DNA of 64,000 nt from Parvibaculum sp. GTDB lineage: Bacteria; Pseudomonadota; Alphaproteobacteria; Parvibaculales; Parvibaculaceae. Below, in pieces: positions 1 to 10,993 of this stretch. The position numbers and the translations under genes are program-made. The DNA is taken from NCBI RefSeq assembly GCF_019635935.1, contig NZ_JAHBYN010000001.1, positions 1,178,001-1,242,000 of the forward strand, in the 5' to 3' direction. Every line of letters begins with the position of its first letter. Within the stretch, counting starts at the first letter, position 1. The notes below the pieces were generated by a model that was given only the letters and a program-made list of their open reading frames with translations, had not been told where the DNA came from and ran no database searches.

Positions 1-159
1 GAGCCGGCGACGCTGGAGGATCTTTCGCAGGAGTATGGCATCAGCCGCGAGCGCGTCCGCCAGATCGAGGTGCGCGCCTTCGAGAAGCTGCAAAAGGCCA
101 TGAAAGCCGCGATGCGCGCCGAAGCGGACACGCGGCGCGAGGCGCTGGCGGATTTTTGA
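1..159 (+). CDS. rpoH: RNA polymerase sigma-32 factor (RpoH), 3' end only
   Basis: The first 52 codons, open at the left edge, encode the C-terminal end of a sigma-70 family protein. The reading TLEDLSQEYGISRERVRQIE followed by VRAFEKLQKAM is sigma region 4.2, the helix-turn-helix that contacts the -35 element. The RERVRQIEVRAFEKLQKAM form followed by a short charged tail is typical of alphaproteobacterial RpoH, the heat-shock sigma factor, rather than RpoD. The N-terminal regions lie outside the window, so assignment to RpoH rather than another group 3 factor is by resemblance of this segment only. Confidence 0.8.
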   Translation, partial: EPATLEDLSQEYGISRERVRQIEVRAFEKLQKAMKAAMRAEADTRREALADF

Positions 160-225
160 TCCGGGGCGGCTTTAAGGCGAAATTAACAACGTTTTGTTCA
201 GTTTTGGGCCGCAGAATCGCAGCCC

Positions 226-2454
226 ATGAGCATCGAACGGACATCCGCCGCGACGGCGCCCGCATACGGGGCGACGACCGCGCTTTATGCCGCAACGCTG
301 GCCGGCTCCGCCCTGCTGATCTTCTGGGTGCAGCCTTTTTTCGCCCGCGCGCTGCTGCCGCATGCCGGCGGGGCGGCGGCCGTCTGGCTGGTGGCGCTGG
401 TCTTCTTTCAGGCCGCATTGCTGGCGGGCTATGCTTACGCGCATCTGCTCAGGCTTTATCTGCCGCTGAAGGGCCAGGCGGCGCTGCACCTGCTGCTGCT
501 CGCCATCGGCGCGGCGTGGTTTCTGCCGCCGGGGCTGGGCGAGGGTTTCGCGCTCGACCCGGCTGCCCCGGCCACGGGCCTCATCGCCGCGCTTGTCGTC
601 CATCTCGGCCTCCCCTTCGCGCTTCTGTCGGCGACCGCGCCGCTGCTGCAGCACTGGTTTTCCGGCAGCGATCATCCGGAGGCGGATAATCCCTACTGGC
701 TCTATGCGGCGAGCAATGCGGGCTCGCTGGCGGCACTTGCCGCCTATCCCTTCCTGATCGAACCGGCGCTGACGCTGGGCGCGCAAGGCCGGCTGTGGAC
801 GGCGCTCTATGCCGCGGTCTTCATCGGCACCGGCGCCGCCGCCCTCGCGGCCATGCGCGGCGCGGCGGCGGCACCGCATGCCGGCGTGGCGGCCCCGCGC
901 GGCACCCTGCGCGAACGCCTCGGCTGGCTCGTCTATGCCGCCATGCCGACCGCGCTGCTCGCCGCCGTGACGACGCATATCACCACCGACATCGCCGCCT
1001 TCCCGCTGCTCTGGGTGCTGCCGCTGGCGCTTTATCTGGCGACCTATATCGCCGCCTTTGCCGGCTGGCCGGTGCCGCTGGCGCGCCTCGGACTTGCCGC
1101 CGGCCCTGCGCTGGCGCTGCTAGTCGTCTCGATGTGGTTTTCGAAGACAGGCTTCGGCTGGCTGCTGGCGGCGAACCTCGCGGCTTTCACCACACTCGCC
1201 TTTGTCTGCCACGCAACGCTTTATGCGCGGCGCCCGGCACCGGCGCGCCTGACCGAATTCTATCTGATGCTGGCGCTGGGCGGCGTCTGCGGCACGAGCG
1301 CCGCCGTTTTCCTGCCGCCGCTGATCTTTTCAGGCCCGCTCGAATATCCGCTGCTACTGGCCGCCGCCTGCCTGTTGCTGCCCGGCCGCACGACGGCCGC
1401 GCTGACCAGCCGCGCCGGCGCCGCCAAACTCGCCCGCGCGCTCGGCCTTTTGCTTGCCGGCATCTTCATCGTCGCAGCATTGCCCGATCCCTTCGGTCTG
1501 TCGCCGGCGGGCCTCGCGCTGCTCTTCGCTGCGATCGTTGCGATCGTCGCGGTCGTTTTCGCATCGATGTCGAAATTTCCGGCGCTGCTGGCGCTGCTGC
1601 TGCTCGGCGCCTGGTTCGCCGGCCCCGACAGCGGCGACAGCGGCAAAACCGGCAGCAAGGTGTGGGGGGGCCGCAGCTTTTTCGGCAGCTATGCGGTCAT
1701 GGCCGACCACACCAATCGCGGCTTCCATTTCATGAGCGGCACGACCGCGCATGGCTTCGAGCGCCAGGACGTGACGCGCGAAAGGCCGAAGCCCGCCACC
1801 TATTATCACGCGCGCGGACCGCTCGGCCAGATGATGTCCAACATCGGCGCGCGCTTCGGCAGCATCGGCGTGCTGGGCCTCGGCATCGGCAACATGGCCT
1901 GCCACGCGCGGCCCGGACAGGACTGGACCTTCTACGAAATCGACCCGCTGGTGGCGAAACTCGCGCGCGACCGCCGCTTCTTCCATTCGCTCGAAACCTG
2001 CACGCCCGACGCGCGCATCGTCACCGGCGACGGCAGGCTGAAAGTCGCGGCCGAACCGGCGGCGCGTTTCGACCTGCTGGTGATGGACGCTTTTTCCTCG
2101 AACGCCGTGCCGGTGCATCTGCTGACCCGCGAGGCCTTCGACATCTATGGCCGCGCGCTTGCCGAAGGTGGCGTCATTCTGGTCAATGTGTCGAACCGGC
2201 ATCTCGATCTGGCGCCGGTGGTGGCGCGCACGGCGACCGAAGCGGGCTTTCTGGCGCTCGAACAGGATTTCGACCCCGGACCGGCGCGCGATGGGGAGGT
2301 GCTGGCCTATTCCTCCCGCTGGGTGGCGCTGGCGCGCGACGCCGGAACGCTTGCCGATGTGGCGGCGACCGGCCCCTGGATCGAGGTCCGCGGGCGCAAC
2401 CGCGCCCCGCTCTGGACCGACGACCACGCCAGCCTTTTCGGCGCGCTTTACTAG
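226..2454 (+). CDS. Fused multi-TM membrane / spermidine synthase-like protein
   Basis: A 742-residue two-part protein. Residues about 20-480 are very hydrophobic with many membrane helices. Residues about 485-740 form a cytosolic Rossmann methyltransferase-like domain of the spermidine synthase type. Visible motifs are GTTAHG, YYHARGPLG, the nucleotide-binding LGLGIGN, YEIDP, DGRL and DAFSSNAVPVHLLT. The family is usually called fused MFS/spermidine synthase; its substrate is not established and true polyamine synthesis is unproven. The start at 226 has only a weak ribosome site. The gene stands alone after rpoH, 83 bp before an amidohydrolase gene. Confidence 0.8.
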   Translation: MSIERTSAATAPAYGATTALYAATLAGSALLIFWVQPFFARALLPHAGGAAAVWLVALVFFQAALLAGYAYAHLLRLYLPLKGQAALHLLLLAIGAAWFLPPGLGEGFALDPAAPATGLIAALVVHLGLPFALLSATAPLLQHWFSGSDHPEADNPYWLYAASNAGSLAALAAYPFLIEPALTLGAQGRLWTALYAAVFIGTGAAALAAMRGAAAAPHAGVAAPRGTLRERLGWLVYAAMPTALLAAVTTHITTDIAAFPLLWVLPLALYLATYIAAFAGWPVPLARLGLAAGPALALLVVSMWFSKTGFGWLLAANLAAFTTLAFVCHATLYARRPAPARLTEFYLMLALGGVCGTSAAVFLPPLIFSGPLEYPLLLAAACLLLPGRTTAALTSRAGAAKLARALGLLLAGIFIVAALPDPFGLSPAGLALLFAAIVAIVAVVFASMSKFPALLALLLLGAWFAGPDSGDSGKTGSKVWGGRSFFGSYAVMADHTNRGFHFMSGTTAHGFERQDVTRERPKPATYYHARGPLGQMMSNIGARFGSIGVLGLGIGNMACHARPGQDWTFYEIDPLVAKLARDRRFFHSLETCTPDARIVTGDGRLKVAAEPAARFDLLVMDAFSSNAVPVHLLTREAFDIYGRALAEGGVILVNVSNRHLDLAPVVARTATEAGFLALEQDFDPGPARDGEVLAYSSRWVALARDAGTLADVAATGPWIEVRGRNRAPLWTDDHASLFGALY

Positions 2455-2537
2455 GCATCGCCATCCCGCCATTGCGGCGGGCCGCCCCTTGCCGCAGACT
2501 TATCCCCAGCGGAATGAATGCTTTGGGAGGAGCGGTC

Positions 2538-3704
2538 ATGGCCTATGCGAAGGGGCGCGTGTTCCACGACGCCGACAGCCACATCATGGAGCTGCCGGAT
2601 TTTCTGACGGCCCATGCCGATCCCGGCTTGCGCGAGAAAATGCCGCCGATCGGCTTCGGCGCCGGCGGCAAGGGCGCCGAGGGCAAGCTGATGCGCTTCA
2701 AACTCGAAGGCGCCGCGAAGGATGAAAAGATCGCGCGGCTGACCGGCCTCGGCGACGGGTTGATCGCAGGCCCCAAGGGCTATGAAGCGCTGGGCGCCTT
2801 CGATGGCGCCGAACGCGCAAAGGCGCTCGACCAGCTGGGCTTTGCCAAACAACTCGTCTTCTCGACCTTCGCACCCGCCGCCTTTTTCGACGAACGGCTG
2901 GACCCCGACGTGCAATATGGCGCGGCACGGGCACACAACCGCGCGGTCGCCGATTTCTGCGGCAGCGACAAGCGCCTGATCGGCGTCGCCGCCGTGCCGC
3001 TCGACCACCCGGACCGCGCGATGGCCGAACTCGAACTGGCCCTCGACCTTGGCCTTGGCGGCATCTGGGTGCCGCATCGCCCGGCCGGCGGCCGCTCGCC
3101 CGGACATGACGATTTCGACCCCTTCTGGGCGCGGCTCGCCGACGCCGGTGTGCCCTTCCTGCTGCATGTCGGCGGCCACAAATTGCAGGTGCCGAAGGAA
3201 TGGATGAACAACGGCCGGCCGGTGCCGACCGACTGGCTGGGCGGCGGCGAAAACATCCGCGCCAAGGACATGACGAGCCTGCACCACATGCCCGAGACAT
3301 TCCTCAGCGCCATGATCCTCGACGGCGTGCTGGAGCGGCATCCGAAACTGCGCGGCGGCGCCATCGAACTGGGCGCGGCATGGGTGCCCTCGATGCTCCG
3401 CCGCCTCGACCAGATCGCCGAGATATGGCGGAAGTCGGAACCGGAACTGGCGAAGCTGAAACGCAAGCCCTCCGAACAGGCGACCGAACAACTGCGATTC
3501 ACGCCTTATCCCTTCGAGGATGTCGGCGCGATGATCCGAGAGTCGAACGACCGGCTCTATCTCTTTTCGTCCGACTATCCGCATACGGAGGGTGGACGAA
3601 ACCCGCTCGGCCGTTTCGAGGCCTCGCTGGCGGACGCAAGCGAGGAAACGCGCGACCGCTTCTATACCCGGAACTTCGTCGATATGTGCCCGGCGGCGGG
3701 GTGA
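2538..3704 (+). CDS. Amidohydrolase family 2 (TIM-barrel metal-dependent hydrolase)
   Basis: A 388-residue protein of the amidohydrolase-2 / ACMSD-like fold. Supporting motifs are an N-terminal HDADSHIMELPDF segment (metal-binding DxH type), a mid-protein LLHVGGHK and a C-terminal SSDYPHTEGGRNPLGRF, where the conserved Asp of these barrels sits. Members act as decarboxylases or hydrolases; the substrate here cannot be read. The ATG at 2538 is chosen because GGAGG lies 8 bp upstream. The frame stays open far upstream (to about 795), but that part overlaps the preceding gene and is a high-G+C artefact. A second in-frame ATG at 2514 is less well placed. Confidence 0.8.
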   Translation: MAYAKGRVFHDADSHIMELPDFLTAHADPGLREKMPPIGFGAGGKGAEGKLMRFKLEGAAKDEKIARLTGLGDGLIAGPKGYEALGAFDGAERAKALDQLGFAKQLVFSTFAPAAFFDERLDPDVQYGAARAHNRAVADFCGSDKRLIGVAAVPLDHPDRAMAELELALDLGLGGIWVPHRPAGGRSPGHDDFDPFWARLADAGVPFLLHVGGHKLQVPKEWMNNGRPVPTDWLGGGENIRAKDMTSLHHMPETFLSAMILDGVLERHPKLRGGAIELGAAWVPSMLRRLDQIAEIWRKSEPELAKLKRKPSEQATEQLRFTPYPFEDVGAMIRESNDRLYLFSSDYPHTEGGRNPLGRFEASLADASEETRDRFYTRNFVDMCPAAG

Positions 3705-3711
3705 ACGGACC

Positions 3712-4359
3712 TCAGGCCGTGATACCCACCGGACAGGAAATGCCGAGGCCCCCGAGGCCGCAATAGCCGTTGGGGTTCTTCGCCAGATATTGCTGGTGGT
3801 AATCCTCGGCGAAATAGAATTCCGGCGCGTCGAGTATTTCGGTGGTGATGTCGGGGAAGCCGCGCTTTGAAAGCTCGGCCGTATAGGCCGCGCGCGACGC
3901 CTCGGCGGCTTTGCGCTGCGCCTCAGAAAACACATATATGCCGGAGCGGTATTGCGTGCCGACATCGTTGCCCTGACGCATGCCCTGCGTCGGGTTGTGG
4001 CTCTCCCAGAAAAGTTTCAGCAGCGCCTCATAGGAAACCTTTGTCGGGTCGAAGACCGCGAGCACGACCTCGTTGTGGCCGGTGAGGCCGGAGCAAACTT
4101 CTTCATAGGTCGGATTGGGCGTGAGGCCGGCGGCGTAACCGGCCGCTGTGACCGAGACACCCGGCTGTTGCCAGAGCTTGCGCTCGGCGCCCCAGAAACA
4201 GCCAAGGCCGAACATCGCCTTTTCATGGGTCTCCGGGTAAGGCCCTTTCAGCGCCGCGCCATTGACGAAATGGCGGCTGGCCGTCGGGATTTCGAAGTCG
4301 CGGCCCGGCAACGCCTCGGTTGCGGCCGGCATCTCGGTCTTCTTGCGCAGGTTGAACAT
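3712..4359 (-). CDS. msrA: Peptide-methionine (S)-S-oxide reductase MsrA
   Basis: A 215-residue MsrA. It reduces the S-epimer of methionine sulfoxide in proteins and in free methionine, using thioredoxin. The catalytic motif GCFWG is at residues 53-57 with nucleophile Cys54. Two C-terminal cysteines (Cys200 and Cys209, in [13 protein letters not shown]) are the expected resolving residues. The conserved [21 protein letters not shown] segment is also present. No signal peptide is seen, so the protein is cytoplasmic. It is convergent with the amidohydrolase gene, with 7 bp between the stops. Confidence 0.95.
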   Translation of the reverse strand: MFNLRKKTEMPAATEALPGRDFEIPTASRHFVNGAALKGPYPETHEKAMFGLGCFWGAERKLWQQPGVSVTAAGYAAGLTPNPTYEEVCSGLTGHNEVVLAVFDPTKVSYEALLKLFWESHNPTQGMRQGNDVGTQYRSGIYVFSEAQRKAAEASRAAYTAELSKRGFPDITTEILDAPEFYFAEDYHQQYLAKNPNGYCGLGGLGISCPVGITA

Positions 4360-4538
4360 GGGGGCACCTCCCTTCGAGGGGCGGGAATGGGGGCAGACCT
4401 CTGATGTAGGTCAGCTTAGGCCCGCCGGAAAGGTCTGTCAGCCCTGCCCCGCGCGACGGCCGCCGGCCTGCCTTGCCCCTCGGGCAGGCTCCGGGCAAAC
4501 TGCGGCAAAAGACAGATAATTCAGGGAGAAACAGGCCC

Positions 4539-6284
4539 ATGACCCAGCATGATCTCGTGATCCGGGGCGGCACAATTGTCGACGGGACGGGTGCGAAGCC
4601 CTTTACCGGCGACGTGGCGATCGACGGCGGCACGATCAGCGCGGTGGGCCGCGTGGAAGGCCGGGGAAAGCGCGAGATCGACGCGAAGGGTCTGCTGGTG
4701 ACGCCGGGCTTTGTCGACATCCACACCCATTACGACGCGCAGGCGACCTGGGACCCCTTTCTCACGCCCTCCTCGCAGCATGGCGTGACAACGGTGGTGA
4801 TGGGCAATTGCGGCGTCGGCTTCGCGCCGGTGAAGCCCGAGGCACGGGGCGAACTCATCGACCTCATGGAAGCGGTGGAGGACATTCCGGGCGCGGCGAT
4901 GCATGAAGGCATCAAATGGGAATGGGAAAGCTTCCCGGAATTTCTCGACGCGCTCGACAAGCGCCGCTTTGCCGCCGATATCGGCACGCATATGCCGCAT
5001 TGCGCGCTGCGCGTCTATGTGATGGGCGCGCGCGGCATCGACAACGAGCCCGCGACGCCGGCGGACATTGCCCGGATGCGCGACCTGACCTACGAGGCGA
5101 TGCAGGCGGGCGCGCTCGGCTTCTCGACCTCGCGCACGGATTTGCACAACACGCTGAAGGGCGACCCGGTGCCCGGCACGCTGGCGGCAAACGACGAACT
5201 CTTCGGCATCGCCGATGCGTTGAAAGCGCATGGGTCGGGCGTCTTCCAGATCGCGGCGACGCATCGCGAAATGGAGAAGGAATTCGACTGGATGCTGAAA
5301 ATGGCGAAGGAGACCGGCCGCATGGTCACCTTCCAGGTGCAGCAGATCGACGAGGCGCCAGAACTTTATAAAAAGATGCTGGCGCATCTCGACCGGGCGC
5401 GCGCCGAAGGCGTGACCAATATTCGCGGCCAGCATTCGGGACGGCCGGTCGGCCTGTTGATGGGCTGGCAGACATCCGTGCACCCCTTTATCGGCTTCCC
5501 GGAATACCAGCCCTATGCGCAGATGCCGTTCAAGGAGCGCGTGGAGAAGCTGAAAGACCCCGAGGTCCGCGCGAAAATCGTGAACGGGAAGAACATCGAC
5601 AAGCTTGGCGCTTTCGGCCAGTTCATCACGACCTCCTTCCACAAGATGTATCCGATGGGCGAGCGCGAAAATTACGAGCCCGCGCCGGACGACTCGATCG
5701 CCGCGGTGGCGAAGCGCGCGGGCAAGACGCCCGCCGAAACGGCCTATGACGCGATGATGCTGAACGGCGGCCAGGCGCTGATCTATTTCCCGCTTTTCGG
5801 CTATTCGACCAACGACTACACGGCCATCGAGGAAACGCTGCGCCACCCGCAGACCGGCATCAGCCTGGCGGATGGCGGCGCGCATGTCGGCGCAATCTGC
5901 GACGGCGGCACGCCGACCTTCATGCTGACCCATTGGGCGCGTGACCGCACGCGGGGACCGAAACTCCCCATCGAGGAGATCGTCCGCATCCAGACGAAGG
6001 ACACGGCGGAACAATACGGCCTCTTCGACCGGGGCGTGCTGAAGCCCGGCATGAAGGCGGATGTGAACGTGATCGATTTCGAGAACCTCGCCATGCCGCA
6101 ACCCGTGATGGTGTTCGATCTACCCGCTGGCGGACGGCGGCTCTGGCAGGGCGCGAAGGGCTATCGCGCGACGATCCTCTCAGGCGTCGTCGTGTCGGAA
6201 AACGATGAGCCGACCGGCAAATTGCCGGGCAGGCTCATTCGCGGCGTGCAGGGGAAGGCGCGCGCGGAAGGCGCGGCGGCTTAA
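4539..6284 (+). CDS. N-acyl-D-amino-acid deacylase-like amidohydrolase (family 3)
   Basis: A 581-residue amidohydrolase-3 protein. It opens with the small beta-sandwich segment DLVIRGGTIVDGTG and then DIHTHYDAQATWDP, the first metal-binding HxH with the adjacent conserved residues. Later it has TTVVMGNCGVGFAP, GQHSGRP, and LADGGAHVGAICDGG, which carries the catalytic Asp. It ends with the usual metal-dependent-hydrolase tail VLKPGMKADVNVIDFENL. D-aminoacylases and related hydrolases share this set, and the exact substrate is not determined. The ATG at 4539 is preferred over an upstream in-frame ATG because similarity begins there and AGGGAGAAA lies upstream. The stop overlaps the convergent glycosylase gene by 4 bp. 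Confidence 0.85.
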   Translation: MTQHDLVIRGGTIVDGTGAKPFTGDVAIDGGTISAVGRVEGRGKREIDAKGLLVTPGFVDIHTHYDAQATWDPFLTPSSQHGVTTVVMGNCGVGFAPVKPEARGELIDLMEAVEDIPGAAMHEGIKWEWESFPEFLDALDKRRFAADIGTHMPHCALRVYVMGARGIDNEPATPADIARMRDLTYEAMQAGALGFSTSRTDLHNTLKGDPVPGTLAANDELFGIADALKAHGSGVFQIAATHREMEKEFDWMLKMAKETGRMVTFQVQQIDEAPELYKKMLAHLDRARAEGVTNIRGQHSGRPVGLLMGWQTSVHPFIGFPEYQPYAQMPFKERVEKLKDPEVRAKIVNGKNIDKLGAFGQFITTSFHKMYPMGERENYEPAPDDSIAAVAKRAGKTPAETAYDAMMLNGGQALIYFPLFGYSTNDYTAIEETLRHPQTGISLADGGAHVGAICDGGTPTFMLTHWARDRTRGPKLPIEEIVRIQTKDTAEQYGLFDRGVLKPGMKADVNVIDFENLAMPQPVMVFDLPAGGRRLWQGAKGYRATILSGVVVSENDEPTGKLPGRLIRGVQGKARAEGAAA

Positions 6285-6817
6285 GGCTTCGACCTTCCAA
6301 GAAACGCCGCCAGCTCGGCCCAGGGCGCGACCGACCAGTAGCGCGTGGCCGCGCCCGACGGCGAGGTGAGGACGAAGATTTCCGAACGCTTGTGCCGACG
6401 CGGCTGGCGGCCGGGCACGAGGCGGCCTGTCGGTTCGCGCAGAAAGACGCTCGCCGCCTTTTTCGAAGTAAAGGCAATGGCGCGTGGCGCGCAACGCCCG
6501 ATCGCCGCCTCGAAGCGCGGAATGTCGAATTGCTCGGGCGCGATTTCGTGATCCATGCCGGAGGCAAGCTTCGCCATGTCGGTGAAGCCGATGCCGAGCC
6601 TGACGAGATCGGGAAATTCATGCGGCTGGTAGAGGCGTGGCGTCAACCCGACCTCATGGAGCGTGCGCCAGAAACGGTTGCCGGGATGGGCGTAATAGGC
6701 GCCGACCGCCGCCGAACGACGCCCCGCCGCCGTGCCGACGAAAACGACATCGAGGCCGGGGACCAGAACGTCGGGCAGTTTTTCGCGGCTGAGGGTCTTG
6801 CGCCAGCGGCTGGACAT
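6281..6817 (-). CDS. Mug/TDG-like uracil-DNA glycosylase family protein
   Basis: A 178-residue protein of the uracil-DNA glycosylase superfamily, closest in layout to G:U mismatch-specific glycosylase (Mug). Seen directly are VFVGTAAGRRSA in place of the Mug GINPG loop, YYAHPGNRFWRTLHEVGLTP, GIGFTDMAK, and a C-terminal VLTSPSGAA resembling the DNA-intercalation motif. Mug-type enzymes remove uracil or ethenocytosine from mismatches. The position of the Mug catalytic Asn reads Ala here, so activity or mechanism may differ. The start is the ATG of MSSRWRKTL at 6817. Confidence 0.75.
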   Translation of the reverse strand: MSSRWRKTLSREKLPDVLVPGLDVVFVGTAAGRRSAAVGAYYAHPGNRFWRTLHEVGLTPRLYQPHEFPDLVRLGIGFTDMAKLASGMDHEIAPEQFDIPRFEAAIGRCAPRAIAFTSKKAASVFLREPTGRLVPGRQPRRHKRSEIFVLTSPSGAATRYWSVAPWAELAAFLGRSKP

Positions 6818-6864
6818 GGGACCGCCAGTCTAGGCAGGGCCGGGGCCGGCCCGCAACCGCACCC

Positions 6865-8415
6865 TCAAAGCAGGTGATCGATCGGCAGGAAATAGCCGAT
6901 CCAGGCCAGAATCTGTTGCAGAACGCCGGTCCGGGGCTCGCTGTCGAGACGCAGCGGCGGATCCTCGCCTTGATCGATCCAGACGAGGCGCGCCGGCGCT
7001 TCGAGCGCGACGCGCCAGTTGCTTTCCGGCGCCATGTCGCGCGCCATCGCATCGAGCACGCGGGCCGCGACATCCGGACTGTCGATCAGAATCGCGATCT
7101 CGGAATTGTAGAGGATCGAGCGATGATCGAGATTGAAGGAACCGACCAGGACCCGCCGGCGGTCAAAGACGACGGTCTTGGGATGCAGCGTCGTCCGCGC
7201 CGGGGCGATGCCGAGCGCGGCGGCGCGGGGACAGGGCCGCGGCCGCTCCTTCATCTCGTGCAGTTCGACGCCGAGACGCGTCAGTTCCAGCCGGTCGCGC
7301 GCATAGCCGTAATGGACGATCGAGGAATCGGTCGAGGCCAGCGAATTGGTGTGCAGCGTCAGCGTCACGCCGCGCGCCCGCGCCGCGGCGAAGGCGGCGC
7401 TGCGCGCTTCCGTCAGCATCATGTAGGGCGTCTGGATGACGACCTCGCTTTCGGCCGCCGCCAGCAGCGTCAGCAGCCGCGCCTCGATGCCGGTGCCGGG
7501 CGCGGGCGCCTGACCGGCAAAGACCGGACCGGGCGCGGTCAGGCTGACCTGCCCCTCGGCCCAGAGAAGGCCGTCGCGGATTTCATCGAGCCTTGCGGCC
7601 AGCGCAGCCGCCTCGAAACGGCGCGGCAGCGGAAATGCGTCCGGGTCGAGCGGCGGCGCATCGGCCCAGAGCGATGCGGCGTCGAAACCCGGGGCTGCAT
7701 CGTCGTGCGCGAAATCATGCACCGGCACCGCCCGCGGATCGTTCCAGAAGGCATCGAAGCTGGCCGAGATCCCGGCCGTCAGCGGCCCGGCGACGACGAC
7801 ATCACGGTCGAGGAAATAGCGCGCCGGATCGAGGCCGAAATAGGAATCGCTGACATTGCGGCCGCCGACAATCGCCGCCGCGTTGTCGACCGCGACGATC
7901 TTGTTGTGCATGCGCTGGTTGAGACGCGCAAAATCGAACACAAGCTCGACATAGCGCAGGCCGTTGGGCCGGAAGGCAGTGCGGAAGGGATTGTGGATGC
8001 GCACCTCGACATTTGGATGCCGCGCGATCCGCTTCAGCGGCGCCGCGCCGTCATGGACGTGAAACCCGTCGACCAGCGCCCGAACGCGCACGCCCCTGTC
8101 GGCCGCGCGCAGCAGCGCCTCGCTGACCGCGCGGCCGCTGGCATCGAGATCCCAGATGTAATACTGGACGTCGACCGTGTGGCGCGCCGCCTCGATCAGG
8201 GCGAGACGGACGAGATAGGCATCGAGGCCGCATTCCAGAAAGTCGAAGCCCGACCGGCCCGCTGCCGCCTCTTCCGGCCGCACCAGCGCTGTCCAGAGCG
8301 GCGTCGCCTCGGGCGCGGCAAGTCCGGCGCTGCCCGGCCCCGGCGCGCGCAAGGGCGCAGCCGCACAACCGCCGAGCACCACCCCGATCAAGGCAAGAAC
8401 GCAATGCCGTTTCAT
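6865..8415 (-). CDS. Phospholipase D-like / cardiolipin synthase-family lipoprotein
   Basis: A 516-residue protein with two phospholipase D catalytic motifs: H-N-K-I-V-A-V-D at 170-177 followed by VGGRNV, and a second HPKTVVFD followed by VGSFNLDHRS. This duplication is the hallmark of PLD and cardiolipin-synthase-type phosphatidyltransferases. The N-terminus MKRHCVLALIGVVLGGC has a lipobox ending at Cys17, so the protein is probably an outer-envelope lipoprotein. That is unlike the multi-TM classical Cls. The substrate is unknown. It lies upstream of the glycosylase gene on the same strand with a 47-bp gap. Confidence 0.85.
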   Translation of the reverse strand: MKRHCVLALIGVVLGGCAAAPLRAPGPGSAGLAAPEATPLWTALVRPEEAAAGRSGFDFLECGLDAYLVRLALIEAARHTVDVQYYIWDLDASGRAVSEALLRAADRGVRVRALVDGFHVHDGAAPLKRIARHPNVEVRIHNPFRTAFRPNGLRYVELVFDFARLNQRMHNKIVAVDNAAAIVGGRNVSDSYFGLDPARYFLDRDVVVAGPLTAGISASFDAFWNDPRAVPVHDFAHDDAAPGFDAASLWADAPPLDPDAFPLPRRFEAAALAARLDEIRDGLLWAEGQVSLTAPGPVFAGQAPAPGTGIEARLLTLLAAAESEVVIQTPYMMLTEARSAAFAAARARGVTLTLHTNSLASTDSSIVHYGYARDRLELTRLGVELHEMKERPRPCPRAAALGIAPARTTLHPKTVVFDRRRVLVGSFNLDHRSILYNSEIAILIDSPDVAARVLDAMARDMAPESNWRVALEAPARLVWIDQGEDPPLRLDSEPRTGVLQQILAWIGYFLPIDHLL

Positions 8416-8498
8416 GCGTGTTCCCCGGAACAGGCCGCGCGCATCGCGACCGCCCGGGCCAGTCTAGCAGCTTCCCGCCGCCCTGACCGCCTTACGCA

Positions 8499-10749
<2,251 letters not shown>

Positions 10750-10811
10750 CGCTCCCTCCCGCGAAACGGCGGGCCATGAGGGAAAGAGGGCGGGAATGCG
10801 AAATGACAACA

Positions 10812-10928
10812 AGGCTCCCGTCCCTTCGCCGGCATGACCCGGATCAGGTTCTAAGGGTTCGGCGCGTGTGCGCCATCTCAGCCCAACCCCTCATTTACGC
10901 AAAGCGGGTTGGACACCCCTCGGATTGC
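10812..10928 (-). ncRNA. TPP (THI-box) riboswitch
   Basis: Read on the minus strand this holds the full thiamine pyrophosphate aptamer. GGGGUGUCC begins the P2/P3 strands. CCAACCC pairs with GGGUUGG (P3, with an enlarged loop). CUGAGAUGG follows, then a GGCGC/GCGCC P3a hairpin, then AACCC and ACCUGAUCCGGGUCAUGCC with GGCGAAGGGA (P4/P5). The core spans about 10816-10920; outer ends are approximate. It precedes the membrane protein and thiC. No U-tract terminator is visible between aptamer and gene. UCCCUC (10783-10778) can pair with GAGGGA in the ribosome site (10760-10752), which suggests translational control (inference). Confidence 0.95.
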
Positions 10929-10993
10929 TTCGGAGTGTGACTCTTCGGGCGTTTGAGGTAAAGGAAAAGCGGGGCCAAATCGGGAGACGCCGC

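Noticed and set aside
795..2537. Long upstream extension of the amidohydrolase-2 frame
   Set aside because: It overlaps the membrane/spermidine-synthase gene in another frame and reads as Arg-rich noise. GGAGG and family similarity place the start at 2538.
4396..4489. GACCT-N7-AGGTC palindrome and a GCCTGCC/GGCAGGC hairpin between msrA and the deacylase
   Set aside because: Short and GC-rich with no repeat elsewhere and no promoter fit. Not distinguishable from chance.
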